A stretch of DNA of 64,000 nucleotides from Corythoichthys intestinalis (taxonomy: Eukaryota > Chordata > Actinopteri > Syngnathiformes > Syngnathidae). Location of the stretch: positions 26,560,482 to 26,624,481 of the forward strand of contig NC_080398.1 in NCBI RefSeq assembly GCF_030265065.1, in the 5' to 3' direction. Below the pieces are notes generated by a model. The model was not told the DNA's origin and searched no databases. It saw nothing but the letters and a program-made list of their open reading frames with translations. Positions 9,735 through 22,400 of the stretch are shown piece after piece; the first letter of the stretch is position 1, and each line of letters opens with the position of its first letter. Made by a program: the position numbers and the translations under genes.

Positions 9735-10171
9735 CTCTCTGGCTGCCATTGAAATGGATTGGATGCCTATTGCCTCTTTTACTAAGTACCACAACAGATC
9801 TGTGACCATTTATGGTTAAACGGTGTTTTTAACCTGTGATATCAATTTTTTACTTATTTTAACCTGTGATATCAAATTTATTTTACTTATTTTCACCCCC
9901 CTCCTCCCCCTTTATTTACAGTCTTTTTTTTTTTTTTTTTACTACGGCACTATAAAGAGGGCTATTTCGGGGAACAACACGTAGTTTTAAATCACCTTTA
10001 ATGTGAAAGACAGTGGCTCTAAGTATCTAAGTATGTAATTTGCAAATTTCATGAGCCTCTGATAATGAATGAAATGATATTTACACACACACAAAATGAC
10101 TCCGCTTACGGGCGCAGCCATTTTTTGACATCATTTATACCCACGCACATAAACACTGATAAGCACAGGTA
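9735..10171. other. Gene-free stretch with TTAA-family MITE remnant
   Basis: It opens with 'ctctctggctgccattgaaa' and 'atggattggatgcctattg', the end of the recurrent short TTAA repeat seen again at 22060, 23519 and 60965. Around 9826-9895 the phrase 'aacctgtgatatcaa' is repeated. Pyrimidine-rich simple sequence follows. No coding signal. Confidence 0.45.
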
Positions 10172-11796
10172 CAGTGCCTTGCAAAAGTATTCGGCCCCCT
10201 TGAATCTTGCAACCTTTCGCCACATTTCAGGCTTCAAACATAAAGATATGAAATTTAATTTTTTTGTCAAGAATCAACAACAAGTGGGACACAATCGTGA
10301 AGTGGAACAACATTTATTGGATAATTTAAACTTTTTTAACAAATAAAAAACTGAAAAGTGGGGCGTGCAATATTATTCGGCCCCTTTACTTTCAGTGCAG
10401 CAAACTCACTCCAGAAGTTCATTGAGGATCTCTGAATGATCCATTGTTGTCCTAAATGACCGATGATGATAAATAGAATCCACCTTAGTGTAATCAAGTC
10501 TCCGTATAAATGCACCTGCTCTGTGATAGTCTCAGGGTTCTGTTTAAAGTGCAGAGAGCATTATGAAAACCAAGGAACACACCAGGCAGGTCCGAGATAC
10601 TGTTGTGGAGAAGTTTAAAGCTGGATTTGGATACAAAAAGATTTCCCAAGCTTTAAACATCTCAAGGAGCACTGTGCAAGCCATCATATTGAAATGGAAG
10701 GAGCATCAGACCACTGCAAATCTACCAAGACCCGGCCGTCCTTCCAAACTTTCTTCTCAAACAAGGAGAAAACTGATCAGAGATGCAGCCAAGAGGCCCA
10801 TGATCACTCTGGATGAACTGCAGAGAAATACAGCTGAGGTGGAAGAGTCTGTCCATAGGACAACAATCAGTCGTACACTGCACAAATCTGGCCTTTATGG
10901 AAGAGTGGCAAGAAGAAAGCTATTTCTCAAAGATATCCATAAAAAGTCTCGTTTAAAGTTTGCCACAAGCCACCTGGGAGACACACCAAACATGTGGAAG
11001 AAGGTGCTCTGGTCAGATGAAACCAAAATTGAACTTTTTGGCCACAATGCAAAACGATATGTTTGGCGTAAAAGCAACACAGCTCATCACCCTGAACACA
11101 CCATCCCCACTGTCAAACATGGTGGTGGCAGCATCATGGTTTGGGCCTGCTTTTCTTCAGCAGGGACAGGGAAGATGGTTAAAATTGACGGGAAGATGGA
11201 TGCAGCCAAATATAGGAACATTCTGGAAGAAAACCTATTGGTATCTGCACAAGACCTGAGACTGGGACGGAGATTTATCTTCCAACAGGACAATGATCCA
11301 AAACAAAGCCAAATCTACAATGGAATGGTTCAAAAATAAACGTATCCAGGTGTTAGAATGGCCAAGTCAAAGTCCAGACCTGAATCCAATCGAGAATCTG
11401 TGGAAAGAGCTAAAGACTGCTGTTCACAAACACTCTCCATCCAACCTCACTGAGCTCGAGCTGTTTTGCAAGGAAGAATGGGCAAGAATGTCAGTCTCTC
11501 GATGTGCAAAACTGATAGAAACATACCCCAAGCGACTTGCAGCTGTAATTGGAGCAAAAGGTGGCGCTACAAAGTATTAACGCAAGGGGGCCGAATAATA
11601 TTGCACACCCCACTTTTCAGTTTTTTATTTGTTAAAAAAGTTTAAATTATCCAATACATTTTGTTCCACTTCACGATTGTGTCCCACTTGTTGATTCTTG
11701 ACAAAAAATTAAAATTTTATATCTTTATGTTTGAAGCCTGAAATGTGGCGAAAGGTTGCAAGGTTCAAGGGGGCCGAATACTTTTGCAAGGCACTG
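10172..11796 (+). mobile_element. Tc1-family transposon, nearly complete
   Basis: A 1.6-kb element flanked by TA (10170-10171, 11797-11798) with long inverted ends of roughly 200 bp that open 'cagtgccttgcaaaagtatt' and close with its complement. It encodes a Tc1 transposase with a single visible frameshift. Both ends are well matched, suggesting recent activity. Confidence 0.9.
10563..11580 (+). pseudogene. Tc1 transposase, one frameshift
   Basis: Starts MKTKEHTRQVRDTVVEKF with a paired helix-turn-helix region (YKKISQALNISRSTVQAIIL; then a GRP-type motif PRPGRPSKL). The catalytic D is in [11 protein letters not shown], the second D in FQQDNDPK and the E in [15 protein letters not shown], giving the DD34E spacing of Tc1. 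The first frame runs 10563-11339; the reading shifts near 11300, just after NDPK, and continues from STMEWFKNKR to GGATKY and a stop at 11580. The total would be about 340 residues, the usual size. The break looks like a short loss in the A-rich 'ccaaaacaaagcc'. It acts on its own inverted ends; no host role. Confidence 0.85.
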
Positions 11797-13425
11797 TACA
11801 TGTGATAATGGGTATTAATGACATCACAAGAAAGGGCAGGCAATCTGGGATGCTGAATTTAATTGGCTCTAATACTACTGGCTTTGATAAGGGAGGCCAT
11901 TTCCTGGAAGTACTGGCTTTGTTTTGTTTTTCTCACTATCTGTCACTATCACACGTCTGAAAAATCAAATTCTGTGAAGCACTGGGAAGCGAATGATAAA
12001 GGCGTTGTATGTCCTTTTAAATAAAAAACAAACTTGAAAACCATCCCGAGAAGTTTCGTTCACTTCTTTTATTGGCATCAGCAAAATTGTCAAGCATGCA
12101 ATTATTCTTGCAAACATTTTCACCCTTGCTGCATTTTTCCTGTAAAACACAAAATGTGCTCACTGTCAAATAATACCCTTTTTTAAGTTGATTAGTTTGT
12201 CAGCTAAAGCTAAGCAGAAATGTATGTAACGTGATCCACTTGAAATTAGTCTTAGATGGGGGGAAAAAAGGAGCCTCTTAACTATAGGTTAACTACTTCA
12301 CACAGAAATATCTTGAAGATAGATCTAAATGTACTGCTTTTTTGTCAGCACGGTCTACGCTACATGATGTTAACAGTTCAAAATTGTCGACTTTTGGCAC
12401 TCGTGAGTTTTTATCGGATGGAGAGCGTGTGAAACTCACAAAAACAGTTAGACAAATAAAGACTCGATGCAATAATGTCGCGATTAGGACAGAAAACGAC
12501 CACGTTTGCCATGCAAATAGGAAACAAACATCAGTTTGGACTTTGTGTTAGTGCAAGTGATATGGCAGCAACATTGTCGTTGACGTTGTTGAATTTCTAT
12601 CGGAGTGTAAATGTAGAAATGTGATTAAATGCTTTACTCTAACCTTGACCATTAAAATACTTCCTCTTCCATACAAAACAATCGTATCTATGGCTCATAT
12701 AATTTTTGCATTGCAATCGTGTAGATTGTCTTTTAGTGGCTGTAACTCTCTGTATAAAACTATTAATCACGGATGTAAACTATGTAAATGCTCAAACAGC
12801 TTTCTATACGTGCTTCAATTTCTAAGTCGGGGGTGTCCAAACTAGGGCTAACATTAACCACCATTTATTGGCTCGCAGAAAATTATGAAAAAGAATAATT
12901 GAATATGACCCACACAAGAAGCTTGAGTTCAGCCTAAATTCTGCTGCACTTCTCAGCTTTAACACTAGATGGAGTTAGTCACTTAAAAAATTGCCTTTTC
13001 TATCACCGTCAGTGGCAGCCAATGAGTTATTACTTGGGGGGGGGGAACCCTTTTTAAAAACCTGATCATTTTTACCCTAATCCAATCCACTGATAGTGAT
13101 GTAATCGTGCCCGATTCCCAATCGCGTGCTCTGGTGGGGACATCCCTAACATCTGAAAGTACAGGAAAAAAATTGGACACCCCTCCTCTCAGCAGATGTT
13201 CTTCTTTCTCCTTTCCTTCAATAATACATGAGTGATGATGAACCCAAGCGGAGTTTAAACTGAAAACTGAGGCGGAAAAAAGAGGACAAGCAAGTCAAGA
13301 AGAAGGTCAGGAAAAAAAGACGTTTAAGGAGAGGACGGTTAAAAGGGTGGATTTTTTTTTAACGTTCTGTCATCCATCTCATCAACAATCTCGAAGTCCA
13401 TATTCATCCTTTTGACGGGCCAAGC
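11797..13425. other. VAMP1 downstream region and probable 3' UTR
   Basis: No convincing gene. The part nearest 13425 is probably VAMP1 3' UTR (minus strand), but I could not fix a poly(A) site. A hAT-type remnant 'gggggtgtccaaactagggc' lies near 12829, and the TTAA-repeat words 'ccgtcagtggcagccaatga' near 13005. Open frames here show no recognisable domain. Confidence 0.35.
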
Positions 13426-16400
13426 TCAGTAGAAGAAGTACACTGCAGAGAAGAGAGGAGAGAGACGAAGTCATTACTCTAATGGTCTCTTGCAATACAT
13501 CAAATCCCCTCACACAATAAACAAGCCAGATAGGCAGACAAAAATCCAACTGGAGATGCGGTCATGTGTACTTACAGAATATTATTCCCACCACGATGAC
13601 GCCAATGATGCCCATCATAATCATCATCTGAAAGGAGAAGGCATTACTAGTAATGTCACCAATAAGCAGTGTTGAACATTATCAGTACAGTGATTCCTCG
13701 CTACTTTGCGCTTCAAACTTCGCGCCCTCAGTCCATTGCGGATTTCTTTTCAATTAAAAAAATCAATGCAGTATTTTATAGAGCTGTCCGGATTTGATCA
13801 TGTTTTCTCACTCTCCTCCTGCCGCTTTTCTTGGTCAGGCAGTGCACTGGAGTTGCCTATTAAAGTTAACGATGATTGACAGACGTTAAGGTTTTATCTT
13901 GCCAGAGACGCTTGTAAACCGAAACCTCAAAGCGCCGCATGCGTCAATCATCGTTTAACAGGTTAAACAGTTGCTGTGGCAACTCATTGTGTGTAAGTGA
14001 GCAGCTTGAGCAGATTTGAGTGGACTCACTCATTTCAGCATTTAATAAGTATAAGCATTTTTATACTTTATTAATTCAGTGGGACAGTAACATGTTTAAA
14101 ACTTATCATCATTATTACATTTGAAGTGCTTAATAACGATTTAGTAAATAAATGAATAAATATATATATACCGTATTGGCCCGAATATAAGATGGCCCTG
14201 ATTATAAGACGACCCCCTCTTTTTCAAGACTCAAGTTTGAAAAAAGACTTTTTGAACACTAAATTAATTTTTATACAGAAAATAATTAAAGTACATCTGA
14301 AACATGATTATAACAATATATTTGAGAGAAAAAGCATGTTATATTGCCTCATTAAAATCTTAATATCTGAACATTTAAATATGTAAACTAAAGTGCAATC
14401 ACATTCATAAATGAATGGCTTCTGGTTTTTGAAATGTAAATAAACCAATCTATTGTGATAAAACAACAAAATTGCAATAACTGCATGAACCATCAAAGTG
14501 AAGTCTTAACTGTAGCTGTAGTCTTGAAACAAATCTGAATAAGGAAAAACATTGCAATAAAATAATGCAAATTGGTTAAACTTGAGAGTAGCTGAGATCT
14601 TACATGACAGAACATCGCTTCAATTATATCTGGCGCCATTTAGTGTCGTGAATGGGTATAACGTCTAGACCGCGAATATAAGCCGACCCCCACTTTTTCA
14701 GCCTTATTTCAATGCAAAAAAACGATATATAAAGGGAAAAATGAAAAAACGTCTTATATGTATCTTTTTCCAATGATAAATTTGAATAAATACATTGAAC
14801 ACAAACAAATGTTAGGTTCATGGCTTTCAGGTGGGGACAATTAATTGAAAATAATTGTTTTCCTTCCTGTTCAGTATGCATTTTCATCACCAAGTGAGCA
14901 TTGTCCTTGTAAATGCTACAATATAATAACAATTTGTTTTAGTTTTTTATTAGCAAAAATAATCACTTGCCCTAAACTTTTCTTGTATGACGTATCCATA
15001 AACCGTGTGTCATTTTTTATTTTATTTTTTTTTTTTTTTATCAAAACAACTAACGCAAAGATAGAAGAGGGAAGACATTCAGAGCCTGGATATTGAAAAA
15101 TATATATTAGGGGTGTGATGGTACACACAAGTCATGGTTCAGTACAACAGGCAAAAGGCTTTTTTTCTCTCACAGCGTTTGAAACTTGTATACCAGTAAC
15201 TCATATTAGGGCTGGGCGATATGGCCTTAAGTACGTATCACGATAAATTGAGCAGATTTACCTCGATAACGATAAATGACGATAAATTCGCCCAAGTGGA
15301 CTGTTATATAATTTGAATCAATGCATGGAATACAAATTAACCGTTTCTCATTAAATTTATTTAACCAGCTTTCAATTTAACAATTGCACATGCAGTCTAA
15401 ACATTATTTAAAAAAATCTTGTAAACAATAAGAATTCTAGTGTGAACATCTATAACAGCTTGTATGACTTGAAAAATGTACAACATTAAAAAATCAATAT
15501 AACGACTGTGCAAACATGTCATTCTAACACAAATGACTTGCAGCTTTAACAGTACACTTCAGACAACTTATTGGTAATGGCTGCTGTGACATAATTATTC
15601 AACACAAGTGTTTACGTCAAGGTTTCAGTACCCCCCCACCCTGACCCCCCTGAAATTTTTTTTTAATACATGCACCCCCACACAGACACAACCAGATTAA
15701 AGCTGTATTGCTCTGATTCCAATGAAACATTTAAGGTTTTATGATGGCAGAATAAAGCAAACACATACAGAAACTAGTTGTGGCCATTAAACTGTCCTAT
15801 TTATATATAGGCTTCACTGTTGGATTATACTTTACACTGAGTGCTTTACCATCATGAAAGCTTTCAGAGAAATCACACAGAGATGCCAAATAACGCGACA
15901 TGATGATTGCTACATGAAGTCCGTGTCCAGTCCACTCATTAATTTCAGCCGTTTCGACAAGGTTAGAGCCGCTGTCCGACTCTTTCACGTTCATTTGTAG
16001 CCGTTGTTAGCTGCTAGCGTTAGCCTGTGGCTTGGCTACCAGAAGAAAGCACTGAAAGCATCCTCTCCTAATATCGTGAGAACCAGGGAGGACAGCGGAT
16101 GAAAGCCCGTCTGGAACCCGCCAAGAGTTTACTTAATGTCGGGTGAAAGTTTGGCGAAGCTAACTTAAGCCCGACTCCATCCCGTTTACTTGTAGCGTTA
16201 GCCGCTAGAGTTAGCCTACCGGGCTTCTGTTTGATTGGCTTCCTGAAAACCACGTGACTCCATACGTAAGCACACTGTCTGCTTTCTTAAAGGGGCATGA
16301 ACATAGCCAAACAACACAGCGTCAAAGCGGGATAAAAAGACTATTTTCTTGTTTTATTAAATTACCGAATTTACCGACATGGTCAAAATTACGTCGGTCA

Positions 16401-19400
16401 TCGTGAAGAATTTCGGTGACGGTAAATTTTCGGTTTACCGCCCTGCTCTAACTCATATAGGTGAAATTTTTAAAAATGGTAAAGTCTGACCTGTTTTTTT
16501 TAAATGAAAAAGACAATTCCGTTCAATCAGCTACTATAAACATATTAGATGTGAAAGACGTTATAGAATGTGTTGAGCCGCCTGGTGTCGGGCTGTTCAT
16601 CTCTCACCTCGAACGCGACGTCATGATCTCCATCTTCAGCAGTTTTTCTCGCTCTGTCCGGTTTGTCCTTGTGTCTGCAAGTGGCGTCTTTGTGCGTGTC
16701 AGTTTTGCAACGACTACACCATGTCTGTTGTCGACATGATTTCGCACGGTGGCCTTTGATCCCACATTTGAAGCACACCAACTCTTGGTCACGAGCGTTT
16801 GCTTTTGTGGTTTGCTTTGAAGCTCTTGCTTGAGTCTTCATCACTCTGTATAATTCTTCAGTTTCTCCAAAACTTCGGAGTTTGGTTTTGAATTCAACAA
16901 ATGTCATGTTCTCATCGGTATGCGCCACATTAACTGCAAATGGCGTGTAACTTTCTGGCAGCCCCTTCAAGACCATTGCGATAAGTAGACCATCTCCCAT
17001 TGTTTCACCTGCATTTCGCAATGCTGTGATGGCGGTCTCAGCTCTTATTATGTAGTCCACTATGCTTTCTTTGTTTCCCTTTTGAAGAGATGTTAGCATG
17101 GTGTACAAATTTATAATCCTGGGTTTTCCCTTCCCAGCATAATATTCTCTTAATATTTTCAGAGCTTTTCTTCCATCATTTGGCGCATCTCTCATTATTA
17201 ACGAGAGGCTTTTATCATCAAGAAGTTGTATCATTTCAGCATAGGCGTCCGCATTTTTCATTTGATCATTTTCTCTCTCGGCTTCAGTGGTTGGTCCTAC
17301 CAGCACTGTGTTCTTTAGCCCGATTAGATGAAAATGTACCAGCATTTTAGTTTCCCACAGTTTATATTTAGCTTCATCTCCGTCAAATGCCAGTCGAGTC
17401 AACCTACTTGTTCCTCGTGGATCCATGTTTCTTGTTAGCTTTTTCCGCTAATCAGCAGTCCGTGAGCACGCTGTCCTTCACGACCTTCTACACGGAGGAA
17501 ACTTGACTTTATTTTCGAATGACTCCTGGGCCAATAACCTATTGAGGTGGTTGCAGCTCAACGTTGCATTCGTAGGAAAAATTGACGGAGAATAAGTTGT
17601 CTTTCAGCCAAAACTCGGCGTATTTAATTTTCATCGACATGCGGATGCATCCTCTCTCATTGCTGTCTTCCTAGGCAATCCCACAAAATCAAAGTCGACA
17701 TTCGGATGCATCCTCTCTTTGCTGTCTTCATAGACAATCCCACAAAATCAAAGTTATCAAAGTCAAACAAAAAGAAGTAATAAAAGTAGCACTTCAGACA
17801 ATTAAGTCCCATCCTGCCATCTTGTGGCGAAAAGATGATACGTCAATAATAACAAGCAATAGGAACATTATTTCAACATCAACTGAGGACACATTTATGA
17901 ATACAAAACATTTCTTCCAACATTTCTCTCAACACCCCCGCTTGTTCTCATGTTGACGCCCTTTTTAACAAACAAATGAACTTTTACATTTCAAATTCCA
18001 AAAATAACACTGTCAAACCTCCTCAATTTTAACTTTGTTACAGGTTTTGTCATGATATCAGCTATCATGTCATCTGTTGGACAATACGTCAATGTTACTC
18101 TTCCCTGATTCACAGTATATCTAATAAAATGATATTTTATATCTACGTGCTTGCATCTCAGTCTATTAACAGGATTTTTGTCAAGAGCGATTTTCCCTTG
18201 GTTGTCATCGTGTACAGTTGTTGGAGCGTACTGATAATGATCAATGCTACCTAGTAATTGTTCTAAATATAGGCATTCTTGTATGGTTGAAGCCAGTGCC
18301 ATATATTCAGCTTCACAGGTAGACAGTGCGACGGTAGGTTGTTTCTTTGTTTTCCAAGAAATTGGAGAACTATTCTTGCTGAAGAAAACACAGTATCCTG
18401 AAGTACTGCGCCTGTCGCTAGTATCATCTGCCCAGTCAGCATCACTATATGCCTGTATACCAAGTTTCGCATTGTCGTCTCTTTTGAAACTAAGGCTCTT
18501 TTCGGAAGTACCTTTTAGGTATCGTAAGACATGTTTCACAGTAGTCCACTGCTCTTCCGTGGGTTCAGTAAAGTACTGCGATAACCTGCTTACCACATAG
18601 CTTAAATCTGGTCTTGTGCAAACCAAAGCTATTCCCATTCTCTGGTTAAATCTCTTAGCCACAAATCGTGCTTTGTACTTGTCTCTCCCATCTTCATTCT
18701 TTTTGAGTGCGTAACCCATTTAACCCCCACTGTTTTCTTGCCTTTTGGCAGTGTTGTCAAGGTAAATGTTTTATTTTCGTTTAGTGACTGAATTTCTTCA
18801 TCCATGGCTTTTGACCAATCTTTTGAGTTATTTGAACTCATGGCCTCTCATATGTTTGAGGTATACCAACTACCATCCTGTAACAGTGGTATACAGTAAA
18901 CTCCATCACTATCTCTGGCTTCTGTTATGAAGTCTTTTAAATGACTCGGTTTTGTCCTCTCTCTTGAGGGATACCTTCTACTCTCAAGTTCACATTTTGT
19001 CACTTCTTTTGGACTCTCTCTATGTGCACTTGGCTCTACAGGATCTTCAATTGTTTTTGACCTCTACATTTGTTTGATCAGAATTTGGTAACCTTATCAT
19101 GTTCTATTCTTCATCTTGATCCATGTCACATGTCTGTGTCTGTTTTTCTATGACTTCCTTGTTCACAAATTTTACCAGCCTATGGTTATTGTACTCTCTT
19201 TGTGTCTGGATAGTAGACTAGATATGCTGGACTGTTTTTTTGTCATAGCCAACAAACTGTCCTTGGTCACACTTAGAATCCAATTTTCCCTTGTCTTGTT
19301 TGTATCTGTAACATACAGACCCAAATTTTTGCATTCTGGAAATATTTGGTTTCTTGTTTGTCAACATCTGGTAAGGAGTTTGCCCTGTACGTCTATTATA

Positions 19401-22400
19401 ACATCTGTTGCAAACCATTGCTGCAGTTTGTACTGCATAGTTTCTATTGACATGCGGATACATCCTCTCTCATTGCTGTCTTTACAGGCAATCCCACAAA
19501 ATCAAAGTAATCAAAGTCAAACAAAAAGAAGTAATAAAAGTAGCACTTTAGACAATTAAGTCCCATCCTGCCATCTTGTGGCGAAAAGATAATATGGCAA
19601 TAATAATAAGCAATAGGAACATTATTTCAACATCAACTGAGGACACGTTTATGAGTACAAAACATTTCTTCCAACATTTCTCTCAACAGAATGAATCATG
19701 TAATAATTTGTAGAACATGAAATGTAACGTGAGTTACTTTGCCAAGTAAGAGTTACTAAATTACTTATTGGGATAAGTAATTTGTAACTGTAATTTTTTT
19801 TTTTTTTTTTTTTTTTTTAGGTAATATTAACAACACTGATTGTGCGAATAGCAAACTTGCATTGTCTTGACGGTAAAACGTCACATCACTTTGAGGTAAG
19901 AGACAATTACTTTTATTAAGGTCAGTTTCAAAATGTTAAGATCTTAAATATTCTTTTTATGGACTTATACACAAAAAGGTTTCTAGTTATGAAAAGGTTG
20001 CTATTACTATTAAAAAGCATGAAGACAATGCTACAGTTTTAATTGTTATTAATCTAGCTAATTTCTTGCTAGCTGTTAGTTTAGCTTTTAGCCAGAAACA
20101 AGTGTTGAGGTTTGTTGTAACAATTCGAATTTTTAACGGTTGCTTCCATCTTTTAGATTTTTGGTCACTTCCTAATATTTTTGAGGGCATTTTTGGGGTC
20201 GCTTCCATGTTAACTAATTGGCTACCGTTGATGGCGCTAGACGACCAATCCATTTTGACTGGAAGGGGGTAAATGAACAAATGCGCTCAGTAAAAATGGA
20301 TTGGGTGTCTAGCACCGTCAATGGCACTGAACGATGAGAATTCACAGCCAGTCCTCCCAGTTTAAATGAATTGGATATCTATCGTTGTAACGAGTTAATT
20401 TTGGGTCACTTCCTTGTTAATTTTAGGATATTTACAGGTCAATTCCTATTGATTTTGGGTCATTTTTTTACTCATTCCGGAGTCACTTCTACTTTTTGGG
20501 TTGTGTCCTGTTTATTTCAGGGTATTTCTGCACCACCTCCTGTTCATTGTCACTTCCTGTATATTTTGGGGCTTTTTTTGGTCACTTTTTGTTGATATTT
20601 GGTCACTGTTTCCCACTGGAAATGAATTGTGACAGTGGAATGTTTTTGACGAATTTTTGTGCAATAGTACATTTTTTTGGCAAAATAAATGAAAGTCTAT
20701 TCTAACAGTAAAAACTGTGACAATCAATCCCGTTCTCCCCTAAAGCCTGCTCAATAGACTTGCACTAGTGTGCCTACCTTGCAGTTCTTCCACCAGTACT
20801 TGTTCTTGAGCTTAGCCGCGCAGCTTTCGAACTGCGACGCGCCCGCTTGGAGAGCATCCGCTCGGTCGTCCAGCTCTGAGAGCTTCTGGTCCCGTTCCAG
20901 AACCTTGTCCACATTCACCCTCATGATGTCCACCACCTTAATAGGTAAGCATTTGGTGAATTGGGGAAAAATGGGAGTTACTGAGTATGTTGTACCTCCT
21001 CCACTTGGGCCTGCGTTTGCTGTAGCCTACGGTTGCTGGAGGTGTTGGGTGGTGCAGGAGGTCCACCTCCTGGGGCGGCACCATCTGCACCGGGGGCTCC
21101 TGGGGCGCCAGGAGCTGCGGCATCTGGGGCGGACCTAAAAAAAAAAAAAAAAAGTAGGGCTGTCAAACAATTAACATTTTTAATCGAGTTAATCTCAGCT
21201 TAAAAATTAAATAATCGTATTTAATTGCAATTCAAACCATATATAAAATATGCCATATTTTTCTGTAAATTATTGTTGGAATTGACAGATAAGACACGAG
21301 ACGGACATATACATTCAACATACTGTACATAAGTACTGTATTTGTTTATTATAACAATAAATCAAGATGGCATTAACATTAACATTCTGTTAAAGCGATC
21401 CATGGATAGAAAGACTTGTAGTTCTTAAAAGATAAATGTTAGTACAAGTTATAGAAATGTTATAATAAAACCCCTCTTAATGTTTTAATAAAATTTGTAA
21501 AATTTTCAAACAAAAAATAAACTAGTAGCTCGCCATTGTTGACGTCAACAATTACACAATGCTCATGGATGGTGCCATAAAATCAGTCGCACCCAAGCGC
21601 CAGCAGAGGGCAACAAAACACGAAAAAACACAAGTAACAAATGGACATTACACTGTCATTTTAATCTGTTTGAGCGGGGCATGTGTGTTAATTGCATCAA
21701 ATATTCTAACGTGATTAATTTAAAAAATTAATGACCGCCCGTTAACGCGATAGTTTTGACAGCCCTAAAAAAACGTTTTTTAAATCAATCAAACTAGAGA
21801 CAGACTACTTTCCTTGGCTTCTGATAACACTTTCATGCACAAAATATGATTATGAAAATATGAAGGGAAAAAAATCCATTCGTATACGACAGGGATCTCA
21901 AACTTCAGTCCAGGGGCCAATATCGGGACAATATTTTGCGGCCCCCAATTGATGTCCAATTGTAGTTTGACGCCATTTTGGAGGAAAAAATTATTTAAAT
22001 AGTAATGAAACAGAATTTTAAAAAATACGCTAAATAAAAAAAATGTCCTGAGTTTAAATTTTTGGCTGCGATTGACTGCAATAGACGTCCAATCCATTTT
22101 AACTGGTTGAGTGATATTTCCAGCTCCTCCCAATTGAAATGCCATCAATAGGTATTTTCAATATCAATCTTCCTCTTTTTTTAACTACCACAGCACAGAC
22201 TCTGTGACCTGGGCTGGCAGTGAATGAGTTAAGCTAATGATAACTGTTGAATCGATGTCCACTGTCATGAAGACTATTCTTGAACGGGTCAAAAATATCG
22301 TTTTGCTGTCCAATGAATCGATAATGTATCAGCACGGTATTGTATATTTACTGTATATACAATAATTGTAACTCCTAGTATCTATTAATTTGTTATATGT

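Noticed and set aside
16545-17426. A host zinc-knuckle protein
   Set aside because: The frame is the gag-like part of a copia fossil, next to its LTR.
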